Assembly: GCF_001553035.1 (NCBI RefSeq)
Contig: NZ_KQ959929.1
Coordinates: forward strand, 1 to 38,430
Direction: 5' to 3'
DNA: 38,430 bases
DNA from: Gemella haemolysans
Lineage (GTDB): Bacteria > Bacillota > Bacilli > Staphylococcales > Gemellaceae
The number at the start of each line of letters is the position of its first letter. Within the stretch, counting starts at the first letter, position 1. Below the pieces are notes generated by a model. It saw only the letters and a program-made list of their open reading frames with translations, ran no database searches and was not told where the DNA came from. Of this stretch, positions 17,549-25,859 are shown piece by piece. The position numbers and the translations under genes are program-made.

Positions 17549-18309
17549 TGTTATTTGCGATAGAATTCGGAAAGTTATTTAGACGTAAATTTAATTATTT
17601 ATTTATAATTATTTTATTGTTAATTAACTTTGCATTTGTATATAAACTAGACACGTTGGCTACGTTTTATGATAAGTCGATATTAGATATTATATTTTCA
17701 TTAATTCTTAAAGTGGATATGGTAATTGTAATTTTTATAATGGGATTAAATTATATATATTCATATAGAGAAGATTATATTTCAAAAGTCAATGTACTTT
17801 TAGAAATAAGAAAAAAGAAAACTGTGCGTGATATATTCTCTATTTTAGCAAATTTAATTTATTTTTTAGTTTACTATGTTATAGTAATTGCATGTTTCGT
17901 AGGAATAATTTTCTTACGAAAAAGAAATGTTTTTGAAGAGTTAAAAACATTAATGTTGAATGTTAATACAGCAGGATCATTCGCTACGATGCTAGTTTTA
18001 TTATTCGTGTTTGCTAACTTTATTTTCCTATTAGCTTTAACACTATTTAATAACACAAACTTGGCAATTTCTTTCTCACTTCTATATTTTATAGGAGGAG
18101 AAGTTATAGCAAATATGATAAAATCTAGATTTTCTGTACCAGCAGAAAGAGTAGATAATAGTGTATTAACTATCTTTACTAAATCTTTTAATCTATTAAA
18201 TCAGAATATTACTTTTAGTCTTGGTAACTTTTTACCGCTAGCATTAAACATGTTAGGATTAATCGTAGTCATAGTTATTGTTAGATTAATGAAAAAAATA
18301 ATAGGATAG
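17548..18309 (+). CDS. ABC-2-like membrane protein, partner of the degenerate ATPase
   Basis: 253 aa with about six hydrophobic segments (roughly residues 16-31, 45-70, 95-125, 142-165, 170-190 and 225-248) separated by basic loops, the layout of an ABC-2 type permease. I do not recognise a specific family. It starts at the ATG overlapping the stop of the ATPase-like gene by one base, and ends 12 nt before terC. Translational coupling implies equal amounts of the two proteins. Because the ATPase partner lacks catalytic motifs, transport driven by ATP is doubtful and a structural or regulatory role is possible. Confidence 0.7.
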   Translation: MLFAIEFGKLFRRKFNYLFIIILLLINFAFVYKLDTLATFYDKSILDIIFSLILKVDMVIVIFIMGLNYIYSYREDYISKVNVLLEIRKKKTVRDIFSILANLIYFLVYYVIVIACFVGIIFLRKRNVFEELKTLMLNVNTAGSFATMLVLLFVFANFIFLLALTLFNNTNLAISFSLLYFIGGEVIANMIKSRFSVPAERVDNSVLTIFTKSFNLLNQNITFSLGNFLPLALNMLGLIVVIVIVRLMKKIIG

Positions 18310-18321
18310 AAGGAGATTAGA

Positions 18322-19086
18322 ATGGATACACAGGTACTTATTCAATATGTGATAGTATTATTGAGTTTAATACTTTTAGAGGGATTACTTTCAGCAGATA
18401 ATGCTATTGTTCTTGCTGTTATGGTTAGACATCTGCCACCTAAAGAACAAAAGCATGCATTGATGTACGGTCTTGCAGGAGCACTAATATTTAGAATAAT
18501 AGCGATTTTCTTAATTACAATTTTAGCGCAGTATTGGGAAATTCAAGTTTTAGGTGGTTTATACTTATTATATATGGCAGGTGCACATATTAAAGAATTT
18601 TTCGACAAACGAAAACAAGGGGATGGAATTGAAGAGATTGCTGAACCTAAAAAACAAAGTGGTTTTTGGGCGACTGTAATTAAAGTTGAGCTTACTGACA
18701 TAGCTTTTGCGATTGATTCAATTTTAGCTGCTGTAGCTATCGCGATAACATTGCCTCATATTTCTGAAACATCTATTGGAGGAATTAACCTTGGTCAATT
18801 TACTGTAATGGTAATTGGAGGTTTTGTTGGTGTAGTTATCATGCGTTATGCAGCTAATATATTCATCAAAGTTTTAGAAACTAAACCAGGATTAGAAATT
18901 GCTGCCTTTCTAATTGTAGGATGGGTGGGTATTAAGTTATTTGTTATAGCTGCTGCTCATGAGAAATTAGGGCTTATTCCTCATGAATTTCCACATTCAA
19001 CACTTTGGACTGTTATTTTCTGGGTAGTATTACTTGGATTATTAGTGTGGGGAGTATTAGTTTCAAAAAGATTTGAAAATAAATAG
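18322..19086 (+). CDS. TerC-family integral membrane protein
   Basis: 254 aa, about seven or eight helices. The TerC acidic metal-site segments are LEGLLSADNAIVLAVMV (about residues 19-35) and KVELTDIAFAIDSILAAVAIA (about 118-138). Bacillus relatives such as YkoY export manganese and are needed to metallate secreted enzymes, so metal export is the likely role. Start ATG behind AAGGAG, 12 nt after the ABC-2-like gene, so it belongs to that unit. No yybP-ykoY riboswitch is seen upstream; the preceding sequence is coding. Confidence 0.9.
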   Translation: MDTQVLIQYVIVLLSLILLEGLLSADNAIVLAVMVRHLPPKEQKHALMYGLAGALIFRIIAIFLITILAQYWEIQVLGGLYLLYMAGAHIKEFFDKRKQGDGIEEIAEPKKQSGFWATVIKVELTDIAFAIDSILAAVAIAITLPHISETSIGGINLGQFTVMVIGGFVGVVIMRYAANIFIKVLETKPGLEIAAFLIVGWVGIKLFVIAAAHEKLGLIPHEFPHSTLWTVIFWVVLLGLLVWGVLVSKRFENK

Positions 19087-19094
19087 TATTTTAG

Positions 19095-19128
19095 AAGAGA
19101 TGGTATGTATATATCGTCTCTTTTTTGT
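19095..19128 (+). terminator. terC terminator
   Basis: Arms AGAGATGGTAT and ATATCGTCTCT (two G-U pairs) around GTAT, followed by TTTTTTG. Confidence 0.8.
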
Positions 19129-19150
19129 ATTTGTATGTTTTTTATTTTCA

Positions 19151-19179
19151 TATACACAAATTGATATCTATGCTATAAT
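19151..19179 (+). promoter_or_regulatory. rqcH promoter
   Basis: TATACA (19151-19156), 17 bp, TATAAT (19174-19179), with TGC giving an extended -10. Confidence 0.65.
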
Positions 19180-19214
19180 TTTTAATTATATATTAAAATA
19201 CAAGGAGGATAAAA

Positions 19215-20873
19215 ATGGCATTTGATGGTTTTTTTATGAGAAAAATGGTGAAAGAATTAGAAGAAAATATATTAAATGGTCGTATAAATAAAATAAATAA
19301 TTTATCGACAGATGAATTTGTATTTTCTGTTAGAAAAGGAAAGAATTTAAAATTGTTTTTATCTGCAAGTTCAAGTGCATCTAGAATACAGTTAACAAAT
19401 AATAGTTTTGAAAATCCTTCGACACCTTCGAATTTTTGTTCAGTACTGAGAAAGTATCTAACAGGTGGAATAATATTAGAGATTAATCAAGTTAATAATG
19501 ACCGTATAGTTATTTTTAAAATTAAAAACTTTGATGATTTGGGATACGAAAAGTATTATTATCTAATTTCAGAATTAATGGGTAAACACTCAAATATAAT
19601 ATTAACTAATGAAGATAATATAATATTAGAATCTTTAAAAAATAGCTATAGTCTTGAGTATAAGAGATCGACTATATCTAATATGGAATACACTTTTCCT
19701 CCAACAGTTGAAAAAATTAATCCTTTTGATTTTAGTAGCTATAGTGACATTGAGTTTTCTAATGATGATAAAAAATTCTTAATGAAAAGTTTCTACGGCG
19801 TTTCAGTGCTACTGAATAATTATTTTCAAAAAAATTCGAAAGAAGATTTGAAAAACTCATTTATTAGTTTTTGCAAGGAATTCGATAATTACTTTAAACC
19901 CGTTTTACTTGAAGAGAACAATAAGAAGGATTTTTATTTCTTTGAAGTTAAAGAATATAGTAGAGATTTTGAATCATTATCACAATTACTAGATTACTAT
20001 TACATGGATATAGCCAGAGAGTCAATAAATAAAAATACTGACAAAAAGCTTTTTAATTTTGTTAATTCTAAAATAAATAGATTAAATAAGAAAATTGATA
20101 TATTAAAAAATGAACTGGAACAAGCTAATAATAGAGATGATTATAAATTAAAGGGACAACTTCTAATTTCAAATATTTATTTATTTAAAAAAGAAATACC
20201 AGAGATTGTAACACTGCAAAATTTTTATAGTGAAGATTTATCGGATATTGAGATTGAGTTAGATCCAAATCTAACTATTGAGAAGAATTCAGAGAAGTAC
20301 TTTGATCTATATAAAAAGAACAAGAGAACGATTGAGAATTTAATTGAACAAATAGAGATTTCAAAACAGGATTTAGGATATTTTGAGACTATTAAATTTC
20401 AAATTGAAAATGCAGATAAAACGGACATAGCGGAAATCAAAGAAGAATTGATTGCTAATGGAATATTAAAAGAAAAGATTAAGGTTAATAAGAAAAAGAA
20501 TAAGAGTAATTATTTTGTAATTAATCATAATGGTACTGCCATTTATGTTGGAAAAAATAATCTTCAAAATGATGCGATTACTAATAAATTAGCAAGACGA
20601 GACTATCTATGGTTTCATGCTAAAGATATTCCTGGGAGTCACGTGGTAATTTTTGATAATAATCCTAGTGAAGAGACGATAGAAGTCGCGTCAATGTTAG
20701 CTGCTTATTATTCGAAGTTTAAAAATGAAGAGTATGTTAATGTTGATAGAACGTTAATTAAAAATGTAAAAAAAATATCTGGTGCTAAACCTGGCTTAGT
20801 AACATATACTGGACAAAAAACGGTTAAACAAAAAATTGATAAAGATCTTATTGGAGAGCTTTTAATAAAATAA
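19215..20873 (+). CDS. rqcH: Ribosome quality-control protein RqcH (NFACT family)
   Basis: Binds obstructed 50S subunits and directs addition of C-terminal alanine tails to stalled nascent chains, marking them for proteolysis. Older names call the family fibronectin-binding protein. 552 aa: NFACT-N (MAFDGFFMRKMVKELEENILNGRINKI), a central helix-hairpin and long coiled coil (about residues 270-420), and NFACT-R (DYLWFHAKDIPGSHVVIF, about residues 470-490). The Asp96-Arg97 pair in VNNDRIVIFKI corresponds to the conserved Asp-Arg needed for tailing. Start ATG behind AAGGAGG with its own promoter. Confidence 0.95.
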   Translation: MAFDGFFMRKMVKELEENILNGRINKINNLSTDEFVFSVRKGKNLKLFLSASSSASRIQLTNNSFENPSTPSNFCSVLRKYLTGGIILEINQVNNDRIVIFKIKNFDDLGYEKYYYLISELMGKHSNIILTNEDNIILESLKNSYSLEYKRSTISNMEYTFPPTVEKINPFDFSSYSDIEFSNDDKKFLMKSFYGVSVLLNNYFQKNSKEDLKNSFISFCKEFDNYFKPVLLEENNKKDFYFFEVKEYSRDFESLSQLLDYYYMDIARESINKNTDKKLFNFVNSKINRLNKKIDILKNELEQANNRDDYKLKGQLLISNIYLFKKEIPEIVTLQNFYSEDLSDIEIELDPNLTIEKNSEKYFDLYKKNKRTIENLIEQIEISKQDLGYFETIKFQIENADKTDIAEIKEELIANGILKEKIKVNKKKNKSNYFVINHNGTAIYVGKNNLQNDAITNKLARRDYLWFHAKDIPGSHVVIFDNNPSEETIEVASMLAAYYSKFKNEEYVNVDRTLIKNVKKISGAKPGLVTYTGQKTVKQKIDKDLIGELLIK

Positions 20874-20903
20874 AACAATTAAATAGCAAGGGAAGGTGAG
20901 CAT

Positions 20904-21611
20904 ATGAATGATAAATTAGATGTAAAGACGGGTGTAAAAGATACGTTACCGACAGTTTTTGGATACATAGGCATAGGGTTAGCTTTTGGAATTATTGGAA
21001 GGTCGGTTGGCCTTAATCCTTTCTTTGTTGGAGCGATGTCGTTATTCATATACGCAGGTGGTGCTCAATTCATAACTGCAAGCATGCTTTCTAGTGGTTT
21101 TCCTGTACTCTCAATTGTCTTAGCAACATTTTTAATCAACTCAAGAATGATATTGATGAGCATGGCAACAGCTCCATTTTTCAAGCGATACAGTGTATTT
21201 AAAAATATTATAATTGGTACTTTTTTAACTGATGAGAGTTTCGCTTTAGGAATGAATAAACAAAACTATACTAATGGAAGGTTGACTTATGAATGGTTCA
21301 ATACTGCAAACCTAGTATCTTATTTTACATGGGTTGCATCATCGGTACTAGGTGCATTACTAGGTGGAATAGTTAAGGATCCTAAGGTGCTAGGTTTAGA
21401 TTTTGCTCTAGTAGCGATGTTTATAGGATTATTATACTTACAAGTTATTTCAGATTTTACTATAAAGAAAAAAGTACAATTTCTAGTAATTGTTGTTGTG
21501 TTCTTCTTAGTATATTTTGGAATGATTTTTATTCCAAGTAATTTATTAATTATAGTGGTTACTTTAATAGGATGTGCGATAGGAGTGGTACTGAAAAATG
21601 TTATCTACTAA
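20904..21611 (+). CDS. azlC: AzlC-family branched-chain amino acid exporter subunit
   Basis: Large subunit of the AzlCD membrane exporter; in Bacillus its overexpression gives azaleucine resistance by branched-chain amino acid efflux. 235 aa, with hydrophobic helices and the family landmarks GIGLAFGIIGRSVGLNPF, YAGGAQFITASML and FLINSRMILMSMA, then TDESFAL. The start ATG follows GGAAGGTGAG, 30 nt after rqcH. Its last 14 bases overlap azlD, so the two are translationally coupled. Confidence 0.94.
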   Translation: MNDKLDVKTGVKDTLPTVFGYIGIGLAFGIIGRSVGLNPFFVGAMSLFIYAGGAQFITASMLSSGFPVLSIVLATFLINSRMILMSMATAPFFKRYSVFKNIIIGTFLTDESFALGMNKQNYTNGRLTYEWFNTANLVSYFTWVASSVLGALLGGIVKDPKVLGLDFALVAMFIGLLYLQVISDFTIKKKVQFLVIVVVFFLVYFGMIFIPSNLLIIVVTLIGCAIGVVLKNVIY

Positions 21612-21924
21612 CTATATAATATTAACAATATTAGGCTGTGCAATTGTGACTTGGTTATCTAGGGTACTTCCATTCGTATTATTGAAGAAATTCGATTTAC
21701 CTAAACCGGTTATAGAGTATCTTAGTTTTGTACCGATTGTAATAATGTCGGCTTTATGGTTTGATAGTCTATTTATTCAAAAGATTGGGGAGTTTCCTCG
21801 AATTAATTATGAAAATCTACTTGCTTCTCTACCTACGGTATTAAGTGCAATCATTTCAAAGAGCCTCTTGGTGATAGTTGTAGTAGGAATAGTTTCACTA
21901 GCAATTATTAGAATTGTATTTTAA
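21598..21924 (+). CDS. azlD: AzlD-family exporter subunit
   Basis: Small membrane partner of AzlC. 108 aa, four hydrophobic helices, with the family segment TWLSRVLPFVLLKKFDLPKPVIEYLSFVPIVIMSAL. The ATG lies inside the end of azlC, with AGGAG 13 nt upstream. No clear terminator follows; the 134-nt gap to gmk contains the gmk promoter and A+T-rich sequence. Confidence 0.94.
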   Translation: MLSTNYIILTILGCAIVTWLSRVLPFVLLKKFDLPKPVIEYLSFVPIVIMSALWFDSLFIQKIGEFPRINYENLLASLPTVLSAIISKSLLVIVVVGIVSLAIIRIVF

Positions 21925-21993
21925 AAATAAAAATTAAGAATTTTAAGAAAATATTATCGAATTAATTTATAACTTAAATATACATGTTTATAG

Positions 21994-22679
<686 letters not shown>

Positions 22680-22688
22680 GAGAAAAAA

Positions 22689-22886
22689 ATGTTATATCCA
22701 AAATTAGACGTATTAAAATCAAAAGTAAATTCAAAATATATGCTAGTATCATTAGCAAGTAAAAGAGCAAGAGAACTATTTGCAAATCCTGAAACAAGCA
22801 AACTTGACAAATACACTTCTCATAAAGAAGTTGGTAAAGCATTAGAGGAAATTGCTGAAGGTAAAATTTCTGTATTAGAAAAATAG
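22689..22886 (+). CDS. rpoZ: RNA polymerase omega subunit
   Basis: Small subunit that helps beta-prime fold and assembles into RNA polymerase. 65 aa, normal for Bacilli. The segment KVNSKYMLVSLASKRARELFA (about residues 11-31) is the family core, and VGKALEEIAEGKI follows. Start ATG behind TAGGAG, which overlaps the gmk stop; co-transcribed with gmk. No strong terminator is visible before the RNase P RNA promoter. Confidence 0.94.
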   Translation: MLYPKLDVLKSKVNSKYMLVSLASKRARELFANPETSKLDKYTSHKEVGKALEEIAEGKISVLEK

Positions 22887-22898
22887 TTTAGATTATTG

Positions 22899-22927
22899 TT
22901 TACAAAATGTTATTTTTAGTGTAAAGT
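22899..22927 (+). promoter_or_regulatory. rnpB promoter
   Basis: TTTACA (22899-22904), 17 bp, TAAAGT (22922-22927), placed about 10 nt before the 5' end of the RNase P RNA. Confidence 0.65.
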
Positions 22928-22936
22928 AATATAAGT

Positions 22937-23326
22937 GTTTTTCTTTGAGTGATCGCGGCAGTAATGCTGAGGAAAGTCCATACTCACACAGGCTGAGATG
23001 CCTGTAGTGTTCAACGCTAAACGAAAAAATAAGTTTAGGCACCTTATGGTGACGGCAGAAAATATGACCTAAGTAGTCTTCTATATGGTTATGTGTCTTG
23101 AAAGTGCCACAGTGACGGAGTTCTTATAGAAATATAAGAAGTGGAACGCGGTAAACCCCTTGAGTGAGCAATTCAAATTTTGGTAGAAGCACTTATTCCG
23201 CAGAAATGAATGTAGGAATAGGAAATATGTATATATTTAGACAGATGATCACAGCTATTTTTACGAGAGTAAACTAGTCTCGTTTGAGTAAGATAGATAC
23301 AGAATATGGCTTATGATAAGAAAAAC
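22937..23326 (+). ncRNA. rnpB: RNase P RNA, Bacillus (B) type
   Basis: Catalytic RNA of ribonuclease P, which trims the 5' ends of tRNAs. The conserved core is clear: GAGGAAAGTCC at 22969-22979, CGGTAAACCCC at 23149-23159, and ACAGAATATGGCTTAT near the 3' end. The ends were set by the P1 helix: GTTTTTCTT at 22937-22945 pairs with AAGAAAAAC at 23318-23326. About 390 nt. The CTGAGATGCCTGTAGTGTTC segment (first 20 nt) after the core is as in the B-type RNA of Bacillus. A terminator follows. Confidence 0.95.
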
Positions 23327-23336
23327 AACTAGTTCT

Positions 23337-23363
23337 AGGGGCTCTTAGGAGCCTCTTTTTTTA
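23337..23363 (+). terminator. rnpB terminator
   Basis: Arms AGGGGCTC and GAGCCTCT (one G-U pair) around TTAG, followed by a run of seven T that leads into the next gene's ribosome binding site. Confidence 0.9.
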
Positions 23364-23374
23364 AGGAGGAAGAA

Positions 23375-24502
23375 ATGAATTTTAATTTAGTAGCAACAAC
23401 CCCTATGGGAATTGAAGCAATAGTAGCTAAAGAAGTGCAAGAATTAGGTTATGAAACAAAAGTAGAAAACGGGAGAGTGTTCTATTCAGGAGATAAGAGA
23501 GCAATAGTACGTTCGAATCTATGGTTAAGATGTGCAGATAGGGTTAAAATCGTAGTTGCACAATTTCCTGCATATACTTTTGAAGAACTTTTTGAAAAAA
23601 CTAAAGAAATAGAATGGGATAAATATCTTCCAGTAGATGCCAAATTCCCTGTAGATGGACGAAGTCATAAGTCTACATTATTCAGTGTTTCTGACTGTCA
23701 GTCAATCGTTAAAAAAGCAATTGTTGAGAAAATGAAGAAAAGCTATGGAGTTACAGGTTGGTTAACTGAGACAGGAGCTAGATATAGATTAGAGATTATT
23801 ATGTTAAATGATATTGCAACTATTCTATTAGATACTTCTGGAGATGGGCTGCATAAGCGTGGATATCGAGCTAAACAAGGGACTGCACCATTAAAAGAAA
23901 CATTAGCAGCAGCAATGGTTAAACTTACGAACTGGAAAGGTGAAACACCATTATATGATTTATTCTGTGGATCGGGAACATTATTAATTGAAGCGGCTAT
24001 GGCAGCACAAAATATGGCACCTGGAATCAATAGAAACTTTGACTTTGAAAAATGGCCATGGATGCCAAAAAGTCTTGTAGATGAAGAAAGAAACAAGGCT
24101 GAGGATCTAATTGATTATGAGAAAGAATTAGAATTATATGGTTCTGATATTGATCCTAAGATGATAGCGACTGCTGAAAATAATGCTGAAGAAATAGGAT
24201 TAGCGGGAGTTATTAAGTTTAAACAAATGTCAGTTTTTGACTTTGTAGCGAAGAAGGAAACTGGGTGTGTGATTGCCAACCCACCGTATGGAGAACGTTT
24301 AGGTGAGAAAAAAGAAGTAGAAGCTATGTACAAATTTTTAGGAACGGAACTTAAAAATAAAAAACATTGGTCACTTTATCTTTTAACTTCTCATAAAATG
24401 TTTGAACATTTATACGGGAAAAAGGCAACGAAAAGAAGAAAACTTTTCAATGGTTCCATTGAATGTACCTATTATCAATACTGGGGAGAAAAAATAAGAT
24501 AA
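23375..24502 (+). CDS. THUMP-domain 23S rRNA guanine-N2 methyltransferase (RlmL/YpsC type)
   Basis: SAM-dependent methyltransferase of 375 aa. An N-terminal ferredoxin-like/THUMP region (LVATTPMGIEAIVAKEVQELGYE, residues about 4-160) is followed by a Rossmann methyltransferase fold with YDLFCGSGTLLIEAA (SAM motif, about 193-207) and the catalytic NPPYGERLG (about 306-314). The ATG follows AAGGAGG, just after the rnpB terminator; in many Bacilli this gene is next to rnpB. The target, probably G2445 of 23S rRNA, is by homology. Confidence 0.93.
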   Translation: MNFNLVATTPMGIEAIVAKEVQELGYETKVENGRVFYSGDKRAIVRSNLWLRCADRVKIVVAQFPAYTFEELFEKTKEIEWDKYLPVDAKFPVDGRSHKSTLFSVSDCQSIVKKAIVEKMKKSYGVTGWLTETGARYRLEIIMLNDIATILLDTSGDGLHKRGYRAKQGTAPLKETLAAAMVKLTNWKGETPLYDLFCGSGTLLIEAAMAAQNMAPGINRNFDFEKWPWMPKSLVDEERNKAEDLIDYEKELELYGSDIDPKMIATAENNAEEIGLAGVIKFKQMSVFDFVAKKETGCVIANPPYGERLGEKKEVEAMYKFLGTELKNKKHWSLYLLTSHKMFEHLYGKKATKRRKLFNGSIECTYYQYWGEKIR

Positions 24503-24577
24503 CATTTGACAATTATAAAAATATATCATAAAATAAGGATGTAAGTAGAGTTATATAAAAGAAAAGAGGTTGAGTTT

Positions 24578-25081
24578 ATGCATTTAACAAAAAGTACTGA
24601 ACAAGCAATCTGTATAATGGTAATGTTATACCTTCAAGATAGGCATGTTTTCTTAAATTCAAAAGAAATAAGCCAGCGTTTAAATATATCTCCAACGTAT
24701 CTAAAAAAAATTATGAGGAAATTGGTTGTCAATGATCTAGTTAAAGCTAATACAGGGATTGGCGGAGGATATAAATATAAATCTAACAAGAAAGTTACTT
24801 TGTATGATATATATGTTGCGCTAAATGATGAAGTGGAAATTTTTGCGTTAAAAACTGATTATGTTTCTAAAATTTTTGAAGGTGCTTTAGCAGTTGATAA
24901 ACGTTACAATAAGTATTTGAAGAAAGTTAATACTGTTAATAAGGCAATAAAATCTTCATTAGAAGACATTACAATCGAAAGCTTAGTAGAAGATATTCTT
25001 GAAGAAAATGCTAAGATAAGATTAGATTGGAATAATTGGGAAGACGAATTTGAAAGGGTAAATGTCTTCTTTAAAGGATAA
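24578..25081 (+). CDS. Rrf2-family transcriptional regulator without Fe-S cysteines
   Basis: 167 aa. Winged helix-turn-helix at the N-terminus (STEQAICIMVMLYLQ, then SKEISQRLNISPTYLKKIMRKLVVNDLVKANTGIGGGY), the Rrf2 signature. Many Rrf2 proteins (IscR, NsrR, CymR-like) bind an Fe-S cluster through three cysteines around residues 90-110 or partner with an enzyme. Here only Cys12 exists, so the cluster type is excluded. It could be a CymR-like cysteine regulator acting through a partner or a sensor of another kind; the neighbouring flavodoxin and cystine transporter make redox/sulfur control plausible but unproven. Ends at a terminator shared with the convergent flavodoxin. Confidence 0.85.
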   Translation: MHLTKSTEQAICIMVMLYLQDRHVFLNSKEISQRLNISPTYLKKIMRKLVVNDLVKANTGIGGGYKYKSNKKVTLYDIYVALNDEVEIFALKTDYVSKIFEGALAVDKRYNKYLKKVNTVNKAIKSSLEDITIESLVEDILEENAKIRLDWNNWEDEFERVNVFFKG

Positions 25082-25118
25082 AAAAATACGGTTATGAGAA
25101 TTCATAACCGTATTTTTT
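25081..25118. terminator. Bidirectional terminator between the Rrf2 gene and flavodoxin
   Basis: A perfect 17-bp stem (AAAAAATACGGTTATGA and its complement) around GAAT, with A and T runs on both sides. Both genes end within or at its edges. Confidence 0.93.
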
Positions 25119-25563
25119 ATAGCGCACTAGCGAAAGCTTCGATAAATTTATCTATATTTTCAAAGTCTTCGTCAGTATCTGCTTCAATCTCAATTTTAAG
25201 GTTTTCTGTAGGATTAGTTGCACCAGTTTTAGCAATTTGCTCATTGAATTGATCTACACAAGCACAATATTCATCATAAATTGTGTCACCAGTACCGATA
25301 ACTCCATAGATTTTTCCTTCATAATTTTTGTCAGCAAGAGCTTCGAAAAATTCTTCCATTTCCTCTGGTAGCTCTCCTTCACCGTATGTGTATGTAGCTA
25401 CAATAAATGCATCGGCATCATCAAGAAAATCAAAGTCTTCCATATCTTCGATAAATAATTTTTCTATTTCTAATCCTTTTTCTTCTTCGAATTTTTCAAT
25501 CATTAAATCAGATAATATTTCCGTATTACCTGTTAAACTCGCATAAACTAATTTAATATTCAA
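25117..25563 (-). CDS. Flavodoxin
   Basis: FMN-binding electron carrier, 148 aa, short-chain type. The phosphate-binding loop is ASLTGNTE at residues 8-15, and the flavin-contacting aromatic loops are around YTYGEGELPEE and GTGDTIYDEYCACVDQF. The protein is strongly acidic, as usual. The start is TTG (25561-25563), supported by GGAGG nine nt upstream, and no in-frame ATG fits the N-terminus. It has its own promoter and shares a terminator with the Rrf2 gene. Its redox partners are not identifiable from this window. Confidence 0.94.
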   Translation of the reverse strand: MNIKLVYASLTGNTEILSDLMIEKFEEEKGLEIEKLFIEDMEDFDFLDDADAFIVATYTYGEGELPEEMEEFFEALADKNYEGKIYGVIGTGDTIYDEYCACVDQFNEQIAKTGATNPTENLKIEIEADTDEDFENIDKFIEAFASAL

Positions 25564-25609
25564 AAAAAATTCCTCCGTTCTATTTATATATAAATGATAA
25601 CTATTCCCT

Positions 25610-25638
25610 ATTATAACGTATAAGAAAAGTTAAGTAAA
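25610..25638 (-). promoter_or_regulatory. Flavodoxin promoter
   Basis: On the minus strand TTTACT (25638 to 25633), 17 bp, TATAAT (25615 to 25610). Confidence 0.7.
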
Positions 25639-25679
25639 CAAAAACATTTCAGAATATTTATTTTGAGCAAAACTATTGA

Positions 25680-25694
25680 AAATTTATGAAAATT
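25680..25694. promoter_or_regulatory. CodY-like box upstream of the cystine transporter
   Basis: AAATTTATGAAAATT matches AATTTTCWGAAAATT at 13 of 15 positions and overlaps the -35 region of the leader promoter. In this A+T-rich sequence two mismatches is only moderate evidence. Confidence 0.4.
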
Positions 25695-25709
25695 GTAGTT
25701 TAATTTTAC

Positions 25710-25715
25710 TATAAT
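25710..25715 (+). promoter_or_regulatory. -10 element of the leader/tcyP promoter
   Basis: TATAAT at 25710-25715. The -35 region is weak (TGAAAA, 17 bp upstream). Transcription would begin a few nt before the leader ribosome binding site. Confidence 0.5.
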
Positions 25716-25735
25716 TTACATTTTGGAGGTACTGT

Positions 25736-25777
25736 ATGGAAAAAGCTTCAATTCTTTTCCATTCTATCTGTAGTTAG
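25736..25777 (+). CDS. 13-codon leader peptide upstream of the cystine transporter
   Basis: ATG at 25736 follows GGAGG with a 6-nt gap and encodes MEKASILFHSICS before TAG. Codon 12 is Cys (TGT, 25769-25771). The transporter start lies 74 nt beyond the stop. The leader RNA carries TTTTCCATTCTATC (25755-25768). Part of it can pair with the leader's own ATGGAAAA (25736-25743), or all of it with the transporter start region (25843-25848 and 25852-25859). This is the layout of a translation-controlled attenuator. The ribosome binding site and pairings are seen; function is inferred. Confidence 0.55.
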   Translation: MEKASILFHSICS

Positions 25778-25859
25778 AGTAAAATTTAATATCAAAATTT
25801 CACAAAATATAAATAGAAGATGAGTAATATACTCAGTTGGAGGATAGATAAATGGAAAA
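25755..25859 (+). promoter_or_regulatory. Alternative RNA structure that can sequester the tcyP start codon
   Basis: TTTTCCATTCTATC (25755-25768) pairs with GATAGA (25843-25848) and ATGGAAAA (25852-25859) across a 3-nt bulge. This gives 14 base pairs that include the transporter ATG and touch its GGAGG (25839-25843). The mutually exclusive hairpin uses ATGGAAAA of the leader start (25736-25743). A separate hairpin, arms TGAGTA and TACTCA (25821-25835), lies directly before the ribosome binding site. Confidence 0.5.

Noticed and set aside
18250-18330. yybP-ykoY manganese riboswitch before terC
   Set aside because: The sequence upstream is the coding end of the preceding gene, with only a 12-nt gap and no riboswitch core.
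25590-25610. Fur box at the flavodoxin promoter
   Set aside because: TGATAAC is present on one side only; the other half matches poorly.
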